Source: Opitutaceae bacterium (lineage in GTDB: Bacteria; Verrucomicrobiota; Verrucomicrobiia; Opitutales; Opitutaceae). Taken from it: a stretch of DNA of 12,392 nt. Made by a program: the position numbers and the translations under genes. The notes under the pieces are model-generated. The model saw only the letters and a list, made by a program, of their open reading frames with translations. It did no database searches and had not been told where the DNA came from. This document shows, in pieces, positions 1 through 6,840 of this stretch. The stretch's first letter is position 1. Every line of letters begins with the position of its first letter. Where the stretch lies: the NCBI GenBank assembly GCA_020847775.1, contig JADLBI010000191.1, positions 1 to 12,392 on the forward strand. The letters run 5' to 3'.

Positions 1-13
1 AATGAGGGGACCT

Positions 14-1027
14 TTACTCCGCAGCGGAAACTTTGGGCAGGCTGATGAAATAGTTGACGAGTGAACCGACCAACGCATCGGGGTGCCAAGTGCGGCCGAA
101 GTCATCGGAATAAAACAGCGTCTCCTGAAAAACGCTGGCATACAAACGGCCCGACGGGCCTACGCCGACACGCCACACGCGAGGATTTTCCGGCAGACCG
201 GCGTTGCGCGCGGTCCACGTTTTACCGCCGTCCTCGGTGGTCTGCACGCCATAAGCCCAACTGCCGACGGCGAAACGCCGCGGGTTGGTGGCATCAAACG
301 TGATGTTGTAGAGCGCGCGGTCGGTCGGCACGCCGTCGAAGCGCGTCCACGTCAAACCGCCGTCGCGCGAGATGAGCGCGCCGGCGCTTTGTGTGGCGGC
401 GAGCCAGACCCGCGGATCGTGCGGCGATTGCTGGATGTCGTTGACCGTCTCTTCGGTCGCCAACACGCGGCGCCAGTTGTCCGCGCCGTCTTCGGTGAGA
501 AAGATGCCGACTTCGCAGGCGGCGAGCACGCGGCCGGCCTTGGTGCGGTCAACCTTGATGGCGTTCGTGAATTTGCCGCGCTCGGGCAGGCCGTGCTCCT
601 TGCGCACGAGCGTTTCCGCGCGATCCGTCGAAACGGCGACGCCGTCCGTGATCGCGAGGTAAACGTGATCGGGCGCGTTGGGGTCCACCGCGACGTCGCG
701 GCCTTCGGTCATGTCCCAACTGTTGCACATGCGCCAGTGCTTGCCGCCGTCGAGCGTGCGCCAGAGGCCGTTGTTGCCGGAGGTGTAGGCGACCGCGCGA
801 TCGCGAGGGTCAAACGCCACCGCGGTCAGGCTCGTGTCGTTGTAGCCCAAGTGCCGCCATTCGCCGGCGTCGTTGCGTTGATAGACGCCATTTACCGTCT
901 CGATCTTGGAACCGATGACGTAGTTACGATTGATGTTGGCGATGATATAAAAATCACTCGCCGATTCGGCCATCATACCAGCAGGCATGGCGAGCAAGGC
1001 GGCGCAGAGGAAGGAGGCCCGTTTCAT
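14..1027 (-). CDS. Exported Asp-box (BNR-type) beta-propeller protein, module B second copy
   Basis: Predicted 337-aa secreted protein. Residues 1-20 form a signal peptide with a likely cut near Met-Met-Ala/Glu. The mature part is a string of about 43-residue blades with Asp boxes (S/T-x-D-x-G-x-x-W) at residues 91-98, 178-185, 220-227, 264-271 and 307-314; the box at 133-140 (STDRAETL) has lost its Gly and Trp. This is the VPS10/sortilin or Ycf48-like propeller architecture. I see no sialidase FRIP motif or arginine triad, so an 'exo-sialidase' name would be unsupported; a binding or scaffold role is more likely. The ATG at 1027 overlaps the stop of the toroid gene as ATGA and has no Shine-Dalgarno sequence, so translation is probably coupled. 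The reading frame stays open upstream, but an earlier start would lose the signal peptide. It is a close paralogue of the propeller at 2943-3959, especially around NSWDMTEGRDVA (residues 102-113) and NDIQQSPHD (196-204). Confidence 0.85.
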   Translation of the reverse strand: MKRASFLCAALLAMPAGMMAESASDFYIIANINRNYVIGSKIETVNGVYQRNDAGEWRHLGYNDTSLTAVAFDPRDRAVAYTSGNNGLWRTLDGGKHWRMCNSWDMTEGRDVAVDPNAPDHVYLAITDGVAVSTDRAETLVRKEHGLPERGKFTNAIKVDRTKAGRVLAACEVGIFLTEDGADNWRRVLATEETVNDIQQSPHDPRVWLAATQSAGALISRDGGLTWTRFDGVPTDRALYNITFDATNPRRFAVGSWAYGVQTTEDGGKTWTARNAGLPENPRVWRVGVGPSGRLYASVFQETLFYSDDFGRTWHPDALVGSLVNYFISLPKVSAAE

Positions 1028-2928
1028 TTTGCGGGCGTGACCGTGTCGGCGATGTTGAGCGTGTTGAAATCGAGCACGCGTTGGAGCTGGCCGTGCGTGA
1101 TCGTGAGTTTGCGCGAGCCGACCTCGGCGTTGAGGTGGGTGCCGCCGAAGAGTTTCCAGTGCGCGTAATCCACCGGCTGGCCGTCCACGCGCGGGGTCTG
1201 GCCGTAGGTGAATTCGATCTGCTTGCCGCGCAGACTGGTGAATTTCACGGTCGGCGTCGGCTGAAGCGCGAACTCCAGCGGCAGCGCTTTGATGGCGGAC
1301 TGGAAGGCCGCGAAGTCCTTGAACTCGCTGGCACTGGCGGCCTGCACGATCGTGCCATTTTGCAGGTGCGGACTCGCGAGGATTTTGCTGCCGGTGTCGT
1401 CGCGTTCGTAGGCGTAGCCGCCCTCCTTCGAGGGCACTTGGCGGAAGGTGAGGTGCGGCTCCCACTCGTATGCCGCAAGCGGACGATACGCGAGAAAGGC
1501 GTCGCCGCCGCGGGCGAAGATCCAGCCGGACTTGTCCTCGGTCACATCCTTGAGATCCTTCGAGAAGAAGCCGTTGACACGTTCAAAACGCGTGCCGGCC
1601 GGGATGTCGTAGAGCGCGATGACGGTGTCGTGATCCTGGAAAACTTTTTCGTAGGGCGAGGTGCCGACGATCTTGTCGGGTGAATCGTAGGACGGTTTGC
1701 CTTCGCGGTAGATGGCGCGGGGCATCGGCTCCGGGTAGGTGGCGAACTGGGTTTGCAGGCTCTTGCCCGAGGAAAAAGCCTGCACGGAAAAGAGCGTGGG
1801 GTATTTGCCGCGCGGGTCGTCCTCGCGCCAGGTCACATCCCAGACGTGGCCTTGGATGGTGTCGGAAACGCGGCCTTGGTGTGAACCCACCGCGTAGTCG
1901 CGGCGCAGATACTGGGTCTTGTAAATGGGCGGCATGTGTTCGTCTTCGTAGCGCCACATGCGGCGGGTGCGGGCGCGATCGTGCTGATAGATGTCTTCGT
2001 GACGATCCACCGCGATGCGATAGATCACCTCGGGCAGTTCGTAATCGGCGGCGACGGGGGCGAAGTAGTTGCCCCAACCGCCATAGCCCTTGGTCGGCGG
2101 CGTGTTGCCGAACAGGATCCACGAGAAGAAGGACGAGAGGGCGTTCCAGCGTTCGATGACGGAAGTGTCGTCGGTGCGGGAATTGGGGCCGCGCAGGACG
2201 CCTTCGAGCGTGTTGTTGGCCAGCTCGGCGAAGAGCCAGTCCATCATCATGTGGCCGCGCTGGCGCATGGCGGGATCCTTGGCGAAGCTGTTGAGCATCG
2301 CCATGGGGATGGCGTATTCGCCGATGTAATGCGTGGGGTTGTATTCGCCCTGCCCGATCGTGGTCGTGATAGTCATCCAATCGATCAGCCAGCTCTTGGT
2401 TTCAGCGAGGCTTTCGGCGGAGCTCTTGCCGTTGCACCACGTCCGCGCGGGCTCGTCGGGGTAGAGTTCGGACATCAGGTAGAGCGCGGTGTGATACATC
2501 ACCCAATGATTCTCGGTGTCGCCGCGCAGTTGGCGTGTGGTGCGCCACGCCTCGCGAATCGCCGCGCGGGCCTCGGGCGAGAGTTTGTCCTGGCCAATCA
2601 AGGCGACCATCGCCGTGGGGAACATCCAGAACGGGCCGGTGCCGGGCTCCTTCATTAGTTCGATGACGCGGGCGTTGCAGGCGTCGATCTGTTCGCCGCG
2701 CGCAAGCAGCATGGCGATCGCGGACATGTCGAGCGTGTCGGGTTTGGCAACGCCGATGCGCCAATCGAACACCTCGTTGATGCGGGCGGTGTAAGCCGCG
2801 CGGCGTTCCTGCGCCGTTTGCAACACGGCGCGCGACGGCACCGGGCCCTCGGCGGCGGGTTGGGCGGGTAGCATGGCCGTCGTTAGCAAGCCGAGGATCA
2901 AGCCGGGGAAAATGGTCTTCTTAATCAT
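1024..2928 (-). CDS. Exported toroid/beta-sandwich protein, uncharacterised; candidate polysaccharide lyase (module B)
   Basis: 634 aa, with a signal peptide (residues 1 to about 25: MIKK, hydrophobic core, Pro-Ala-Gln-Pro-Ala). Residues about 35-330 look all-alpha with Trp/Tyr-rich helices; about 335-620 look beta-rich (ALYDIPAG, GWIFARGGDAFLAYRP). I recognise no named family. The likely active-site region is RGDTENHW (residues 135-142, Asn140-His141), then GQGEY (192-196, Glu195) and Tyr201, with SR at 250-251. An adjacent Asn-His followed 55-60 residues later by a Tyr is the layout of (alpha/alpha)-toroid lyases such as PL12, PL15, PL17 and PL21; this is an analogy from memory, not a database match. 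It is a full-length paralogue of the protein at 10344-12263. It starts 14 bp after the preceding propeller gene, with only a weak GGA as ribosome site, and overlaps the following propeller start by 4 bp, so all three are probably one operon. An (alpha/alpha) glycoside hydrolase is the main alternative. Confidence 0.8.
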   Translation of the reverse strand: MIKKTIFPGLILGLLTTAMLPAQPAAEGPVPSRAVLQTAQERRAAYTARINEVFDWRIGVAKPDTLDMSAIAMLLARGEQIDACNARVIELMKEPGTGPFWMFPTAMVALIGQDKLSPEARAAIREAWRTTRQLRGDTENHWVMYHTALYLMSELYPDEPARTWCNGKSSAESLAETKSWLIDWMTITTTIGQGEYNPTHYIGEYAIPMAMLNSFAKDPAMRQRGHMMMDWLFAELANNTLEGVLRGPNSRTDDTSVIERWNALSSFFSWILFGNTPPTKGYGGWGNYFAPVAADYELPEVIYRIAVDRHEDIYQHDRARTRRMWRYEDEHMPPIYKTQYLRRDYAVGSHQGRVSDTIQGHVWDVTWREDDPRGKYPTLFSVQAFSSGKSLQTQFATYPEPMPRAIYREGKPSYDSPDKIVGTSPYEKVFQDHDTVIALYDIPAGTRFERVNGFFSKDLKDVTEDKSGWIFARGGDAFLAYRPLAAYEWEPHLTFRQVPSKEGGYAYERDDTGSKILASPHLQNGTIVQAASASEFKDFAAFQSAIKALPLEFALQPTPTVKFTSLRGKQIEFTYGQTPRVDGQPVDYAHWKLFGGTHLNAEVGSRKLTITHGQLQRVLDFNTLNIADTVTPAK

Positions 2929-2942
2929 GATGGTGATTCCGG

Positions 2943-3959
2943 TTAGCGGTTGACGCGGGGCACGGAGACGAAGCGGTTCACGAGCGAACCAGCCAGCACG
3001 TCGGCCTGCCAGGTGCGGCCAAAATCGTCTGAGTGGTAAAGCGTCTCTTGATAGATGCTGGCGTAGAGCCGGCCGGTGTTTGGATTGACGCCGACGCGCC
3101 AGGCGCGCGGGTTTTCCGGCAGACCCGCGTTGCGCGTTGTCCAGGTCGCGCCGTTGTCCTCGCTGGCCAGCACACCGTAGGTCCAACTGCCGATGACGAT
3201 GCGTTGGGCGTTGGTGGGATCGAAGGCGATGTTGTAGAGCGCATGTTCGGAGGGCACACCTTTGATTTGCGTCCAGGTGAGTCCGCGGTCGCGGGACAGC
3301 CACGCGCCGTCCTCGTCGGTCACGGCGATCCATTCAGACGCGTCGTGCGGCGATTGTTGGATGTCGTTGACCTGCGCCTTGGCGGACAGGACTTGGCGCC
3401 AATTGCGGCCGGCGTCGTCGGTGAGATAAACCCCGGCAGTGCAAGCGGCGAACACGCGGCCGGCGGTCGTGCGGTCCACCTCGATCGCCTCAGTGAACTT
3501 GCCGCGCGCGGGCAGGCCGTGGTCGCGGCGTTGCACGGTCAGTCCGCGGTCGTTGGTGAAGCCCACGCCATCGGTGAAGCAGAAATAAACATCGTCCGGC
3601 GCGTTGGGGTCGATCGCGACATCGCGGCCTTCGGTCATGTCCCAACTGTTGGCCATGCGGCCGGTGACGCTGCCTTCGAGCGGGGCCCACAGGCCGTTGA
3701 GCGCGGACGTGTAATAGACCGACGGGTCGCGCGGATCAAAGGCCGCGCCGGTGATGGTCGAATCGTTGTAACCGAAATGGATCCACTCGCCGGCGTCGTT
3801 GAGCCGGAACAGGCCGTTGGTCGTGACGATCTTCGAGCCGATCACGTAGCCCTTGTTCACGTTGGCGCAGATGATGAAATCATACCGCGGAGCCGCGCTG
3901 GCCACCGACGCGACGGCCAGCAGCCCGAGCAGCACGGGGAGGAGTTTTAGTTTTCGCAT
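2943..3959 (-). CDS. Exported Asp-box (BNR-type) beta-propeller protein, module B first copy
   Basis: 338 aa. Signal peptide at residues 1-22 (MRKLK, Leu/Val core, cut after Ala-Ser-Ala). Asp boxes fall at 135-142 (TNDRGLTV, Trp replaced), 180-187, 222-229, 266-273 and 310-317. The first expected box, at 93-100, has decayed to PLEGSVTG. Spacing of 42-45 residues matches a six- or seven-bladed propeller. No sialidase catalytic motif is visible, so it is best called an extracytoplasmic propeller with a binding or structural role. The first gene of the module B operon, it is transcribed divergently from the RidA gene across 59 bp. Its start is preceded by GGA nine bases upstream, one of the few SD-like sites in the window. 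It is clearly paralogous to the 14-1027 protein and more distantly to the 9329-10336 protein; the same box grid runs through all three. Confidence 0.86.
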   Translation of the reverse strand: MRKLKLLPVLLGLLAVASVASAAPRYDFIICANVNKGYVIGSKIVTTNGLFRLNDAGEWIHFGYNDSTITGAAFDPRDPSVYYTSALNGLWAPLEGSVTGRMANSWDMTEGRDVAIDPNAPDDVYFCFTDGVGFTNDRGLTVQRRDHGLPARGKFTEAIEVDRTTAGRVFAACTAGVYLTDDAGRNWRQVLSAKAQVNDIQQSPHDASEWIAVTDEDGAWLSRDRGLTWTQIKGVPSEHALYNIAFDPTNAQRIVIGSWTYGVLASEDNGATWTTRNAGLPENPRAWRVGVNPNTGRLYASIYQETLYHSDDFGRTWQADVLAGSLVNRFVSVPRVNR

Positions 3960-4018
3960 GATAAATCCAGCGTTCCGGCGTTGCGGTGGCGCGCCGCGGC
4001 CGTCATGACCGCAAGGCG
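3960..4018. other. 59-bp divergent intergenic region
   Basis: This short, GC-rich gap separates the divergent starts of the propeller gene (minus) and the RidA gene (plus). It contains two overlapping 8-bp palindromes, GGCGCGCC (3988-3995) and GCCGCGGC (3993-4000). I see no convincing -35/-10 pair in either direction, so one or both promoters may lie inside the neighbouring coding sequences or belong to an unfamiliar sigma factor. In a sequence this GC-rich such palindromes can arise by chance. Confidence 0.4.
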
Positions 4019-4540
4019 ATGAAAACGTATTTCTCCCTGTTCGCCGCCGCGCTCGCGCTGTCGGCCTCGCTCCAAGCCGAAACGCCCGCCGAACGCTTGG
4101 CGGCGCTGGGCATCACTTTGCAGGCGCCGCCCGCGGCGATCGCCAACTACGTGCCGGCGGTGCGCGCGGGCAACCTCGTGTTTCTCGCGGGGCAGATCGC
4201 CAAGGGCGCGGATGGGAAATTCATCGTTGGCAAGGTCGGCGACACGATGACCGAGGCCGAAGCGATCGGCGTGGCCCGGCAATGCGGCATCCAATTGCTC
4301 TCGGCCTTGCAGGCCGAGATCGGCGACCTTGCGAAAGTAAAACGCGTCGTGCGCGTGGCGGGCTACGTCAACGCCACCGCGGATTTCACGCGGCAGTCCA
4401 TTGTGATCAACGGCTGCTCCGACTTGCTGGTCGAAGTGTTTGGCGAGGCGGGGCGCCACGCCCGCGCGGCCGTCGGCGTCGCCTCGCTGCCCGCCGGCGC
4501 GCCGGTGGAGGTTGAGATGATCATCGAAATCGCGGACTGA
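4019..4540 (+). CDS. RidA-family (YjgF/YER057c/UK114-like) protein with signal peptide
   Basis: 173 aa. After a Sec-type signal peptide (residues 1-20, MKTYFSLFAA core, Leu-Gln-Ala/Glu), the whole chain is one RidA-like domain. Its diagnostic segments are LGITLQAPPAAIANYVPAVR (30-49), GNLVFLAGQI (51-60), NGCSDLLVEVFGEAGRHARA (131-150) and VGVASLPAGAPVEVE (152-166). This resembles the 'YjgF-like 1' subgroup. The conserved Arg of the RidA site is present (Arg149 in HAR), as is the C-terminal Glu pair (Glu164/166). RidA enzymes hydrolyse reactive enamines/imines, such as 2-aminoacrylate, released by PLP enzymes; this subgroup is less well characterised. The ATG at 4019 is chosen because it gives the signal peptide; an upstream ATG at 3986 would add 11 residues, mostly charged. 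AAGG lies only 2 bases from the start, too close for a good ribosome site. Its stop is 8 bp from that of the convergent PLP enzyme. An exported RidA protein is unusual. Confidence 0.9.
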   Translation: MKTYFSLFAAALALSASLQAETPAERLAALGITLQAPPAAIANYVPAVRAGNLVFLAGQIAKGADGKFIVGKVGDTMTEAEAIGVARQCGIQLLSALQAEIGDLAKVKRVVRVAGYVNATADFTRQSIVINGCSDLLVEVFGEAGRHARAAVGVASLPAGAPVEVEMIIEIAD

Positions 4541-4548
4541 CATGTCGG

Positions 4549-5853
4549 TCAGGCGGAGGTGACGACGGTGTGCACCGCGGCGAGGAGTTGTTCAACCTCA
4601 TCAGCGGTGTTGAAGAGGTGGGTGGAAACGCGCACGGCGTCGAGGCCCTGTTCGCTGACCGGCCGACAGCGGAAATGGTGATCTTTCCAGAGACGGTCGA
4701 AGATTTCGGTGTAAGCGAGCTTGGGCGTGCGAAAGGTGGTGATCGATGCGCGCAACTCTGGGTTGGTGGGCGTGAGCACTTCGACCGTCGGAATTTTAGC
4801 CAGACCATGGTGCAGGTGCAGCGCGAGTTCGCGGCCGTGCTTGGCGATGCGGACGCGGCCGATCCTGTTTTGAAACTCCACCGCCGCGGCGACCGCGGCC
4901 AGACTGGCCGCGCTGCGCGTCGCGTATTCGTGCCGGGTGGCGTCATCCATGTAACCGATCGTGCCGTTACCGGGCAGGGTGCCCGGGATCGGGCCGGTGT
5001 AGGAGCCGGCGCTGATGGGCAAGACCTCGTCGTTGCGATCCTTGCGGATATAAAGCACGCCGGTCTCGTGCGGAGCGCCGAGCCACTTGTGGCCGCTGGT
5101 CGCGTAGGAATCGCAGTCAATCTCGCGCAGGTCGAAGGGGAACATCCCGGCAGTCTGCGCGCCATCGATGTGAAACCACAGGCCGTGCTCGCGCGCGAGT
5201 TTCGCAATCTCGGCCGCGGGCAGCAGGATGCCGGTCGGCGCGGTGATATGGCTGATTTGAATAACCTTGGTGCGAGGGGTGATCAGCGCGCGGATGCGCC
5301 GCAGGTTTTCCTCCACGCTTTCCGTCGAGGGCGTGAAGAGCCTTGAGGCCACGCCGCGCCGCGTTCGCTGGTTAAACCACGGGCCCGAACCACCGGGATG
5401 CGCGTGGTCCTCAAAAATGACTTCGTCGCCCTCACCTAGGGCGAGACCGCCGGCGATGATCGAGTTGCCCTCGGTCGCGTTGCGCGTGAAGCATATCTCC
5501 GAGGGGTCCACGCCGAAATACTCCGCCACGATTGCGCGATGGCCGTGAAATGTGTCGTGCCCGGTGTCGGACTTGAATTGGTGCGCATTGACGGTGTCGA
5601 AAAACACGCGCAGCACCGGTTTGGCCGCCGGACCAAGACCGCCGGTGTTCATGTAGTGCAGCTCCGGGTCGAGCGGATATTGCGCACGCACGGTTCGCCA
5701 GAAATCGGCGTCGGATATCGCGCCGTATGCCAGCAACGCGGGCGCGAGCGTCAGGGACTCGTCAGCACCTTGGCCGTTCAGGCTGAGACCGCTGGCCGCG
5801 CCAAGAGCACCGAGGCCGAGGCTGCGAATGAATGTTTTCCGATCCATGTTCAT
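4549..5853 (-). CDS. Class V PLP-dependent aminotransferase / isopenicillin-N-epimerase-like enzyme with Tat-type leader
   Basis: 434 aa. The leader MDRKTFIRSLGLGALGAASG (residues 3-22) resembles a twin-arginine signal, but with Arg-Lys rather than Arg-Arg, so Tat export is likely though not certain. The rest is a class V (CefD/NifS-like) fold: HYMNTGGLGP (66-75) near the start, RNATEGN (124-130), SHITAPTGILLP (201-212), HIDGAQTAG (228-236) with Asp230 to pair with the PLP nitrogen, and TSGHKWLGAP (252-261) with Lys256 as Schiff-base lysine. No Cys sits at the desulfurase position, so an aminotransferase or epimerase is likelier than a cysteine desulfurase. The substrate cannot be read from sequence. 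The ATG at 5853 overlaps the DUF6807 stop (ATGA); a GTG at 5859 and an ATG at 5847 are also in frame. It has no SD, so coupling is likely. It converges on the exported RidA gene. Confidence 0.88.
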   Translation of the reverse strand: MNMDRKTFIRSLGLGALGAASGLSLNGQGADESLTLAPALLAYGAISDADFWRTVRAQYPLDPELHYMNTGGLGPAAKPVLRVFFDTVNAHQFKSDTGHDTFHGHRAIVAEYFGVDPSEICFTRNATEGNSIIAGGLALGEGDEVIFEDHAHPGGSGPWFNQRTRRGVASRLFTPSTESVEENLRRIRALITPRTKVIQISHITAPTGILLPAAEIAKLAREHGLWFHIDGAQTAGMFPFDLREIDCDSYATSGHKWLGAPHETGVLYIRKDRNDEVLPISAGSYTGPIPGTLPGNGTIGYMDDATRHEYATRSAASLAAVAAAVEFQNRIGRVRIAKHGRELALHLHHGLAKIPTVEVLTPTNPELRASITTFRTPKLAYTEIFDRLWKDHHFRCRPVSEQGLDAVRVSTHLFNTADEVEQLLAAVHTVVTSA

Positions 5854-6707
5854 TGGCACGCGCAGGTCAAAGTGTGATCCACCGACAGGCTGGCGCCGGC
5901 GGCGATCTCGAGGTTTTCATCGGCCTGCACGGGGAACGCCGCGAGCGGATAATTGCGCCGCACAAACCAGCGCAGCGGGCCGGTGTGGTTGGTGAAACGA
6001 ATGACCACGCGGTTGAGCGTGGTGTCGAATTGACCGTGCCATTCCATCCAATCGGCAGAAGCACCGTGGACCTTTTCCACGCCTTCGAGTCCGCCCGCGG
6101 CGGTGATCTTGAGAGTGGGGTCGAGGTGATCGTCGAGCAGTTCGCGCGCGCCGCGCAGTTGCAGGCCGCAGTAATGCGAACCCTTCAGGCCGCCGCGCGA
6201 GCTGGGATTGCCGAGCGAAAGCGCGCGGCCGCTGACGTTGGTGAGGGTGCCGCGCCAATGCATGGTCCAGGATTTTTGGGGTTCATTCACGACAATGCGG
6301 ATGGACCGCGACTCCTGAAACAATGTTTCCTGCAAGCGTTGCCAAGCGAGTGCGTGCTCGAGCACGGCAGTGTCGTCGTCCACCGCGCATCGGTGCCACG
6401 CGACATGGTTTTGTGAGCCGTGGTCATCGCGCCACTTGTAGCCATCTTCGAGACAGGTGGGGCCGCCCCAGAAGTTGGCACCGGAAACGTTGTTCAGCGT
6501 GAAGCAAAGCGCGTGGTGCCATGGGTGGTCGTTGGGCCGGAAATTCGTCAGCGTGTCGCCCGCGAGCGTGTTGAGCGGATGAAAATACGGCTTGGGAGAT
6601 TCCTTAAGATCGACCGCGGGCCGGTAAACGTAGCGGCAGAGCAGCAAGTCGCCGAGGTGCAGCGAGAGTGCCGTGTCGGCGTGATGTTCGATTCTAAGTG
6701 CGCTCAT
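5850..6707 (-). CDS. DUF6807 (PmoA-like, PF14100-type) family protein
   Basis: 285 aa with no signal peptide or membrane span, so probably cytoplasmic. Family hallmarks are PKPYFHPLNTLAGDTLTNF (residues 38-56), then RPNDHPWHHAL (57-67), with a His/Asp-rich cluster that looks metal- or ligand-binding. Later come WEWHGQ-like DWMEWHGQFD (219-228) and WFVRRNYPLAAFP (247-259). Pfam names this family 'methane oxygenase PmoA', but that looks like a misnomer: the protein is soluble and shares nothing visible with membrane methane monooxygenase. In Verrucomicrobiota, Planctomycetota and Bacteroidota such genes often sit in sugar-catabolic clusters. The biochemical role is unknown to me. The stop overlaps the next start as ATGA. 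Upstream lies the 133-bp gap with the hairpin repeat. No Shine-Dalgarno sequence precedes the ATG. Confidence 0.85.
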   Translation of the reverse strand: MSALRIEHHADTALSLHLGDLLLCRYVYRPAVDLKESPKPYFHPLNTLAGDTLTNFRPNDHPWHHALCFTLNNVSGANFWGGPTCLEDGYKWRDDHGSQNHVAWHRCAVDDDTAVLEHALAWQRLQETLFQESRSIRIVVNEPQKSWTMHWRGTLTNVSGRALSLGNPSSRGGLKGSHYCGLQLRGARELLDDHLDPTLKITAAGGLEGVEKVHGASADWMEWHGQFDTTLNRVVIRFTNHTGPLRWFVRRNYPLAAFPVQADENLEIAAGASLSVDHTLTCACQ

Positions 6708-6738
6708 ATTGGCAAGGGAATGGAAATGGCGGCCTGTT

Positions 6739-6824
6739 TGTCATTCTGAGGCGAGGCCGAATAATCCAGCAGGCTGATCGCATGCGGTTGCCGCACTGGA
6801 TTCTTCACTTCGTTCAGAATGACA
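6739..6824. repeat. Imperfect inverted-repeat (REP-like) hairpin element between GH78 and DUF6807 genes
   Basis: Outer arms TGTCATTCTGA (6739-6749) and TCAGAATGACA (6814-6824) are perfect 11-bp reverse complements. Inner arms AATCCAG (6763-6769) and CTGGATT (6796-6802) also pair. The segments between the arms are 13 and 11 bases and pair only partly. A smaller hairpin GCGG-TTG-CCGC sits in the loop (6784-6794). The right arm, read on the minus strand, begins TGTCATTCTGAACGAAG, much like a 'TCATTCTGAGCGAAGCGAAGAATC' repeat I recall from intergenic regions of many unrelated bacteria. It fills most of the 133-bp gap. It has no U-run, so it is not a classic terminator, but it could stabilise RNA ends between GH78 and the downstream pair. 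Whether it is multicopy in this genome cannot be judged from one window. Confidence 0.75.
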
Positions 6825-6840
6825 GGAGAAAGCTTCATGC

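Noticed and set aside
14..1027. Naming the Asp-box proteins exo-sialidases
   Set aside because: Asp boxes alone are not diagnostic. No FRIP/RIP motif, arginine triad or nucleophile tyrosine pattern is visible in any of the three propellers.
1028..1465. N-terminal extension of the 14-1027 propeller by 146 residues
   Set aside because: The extension is Arg/His-rich, antisense-like in composition and overlaps the toroid gene; a good signal peptide starts at 1027.
83..3950. Several plus-strand open frames of 200-360 codons (83-1168, 1081-1683, 1936-2658, 3033-3950)
   Set aside because: All are antisense to signal-peptide-bearing propeller and toroid genes whose repeats and motifs are convincing, and the frames are Arg/Ala/Gly-rich shadows.
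4541..4548. A bidirectional terminator between the RidA and aminotransferase stops
   Set aside because: Only 8 bases separate the stops, with no hairpin and no T-run.
5850..6707. Methane oxygenase (PmoA) function for the DUF6807 protein
   Set aside because: The protein is soluble, without membrane helices, and sits in a sugar-degradation context, so the family name looks like an error.
6784..6824. Rho-independent terminator for GH78
   Set aside because: The hairpin arms are real, but no T-run follows on the minus strand, so it fits a repeat element better.
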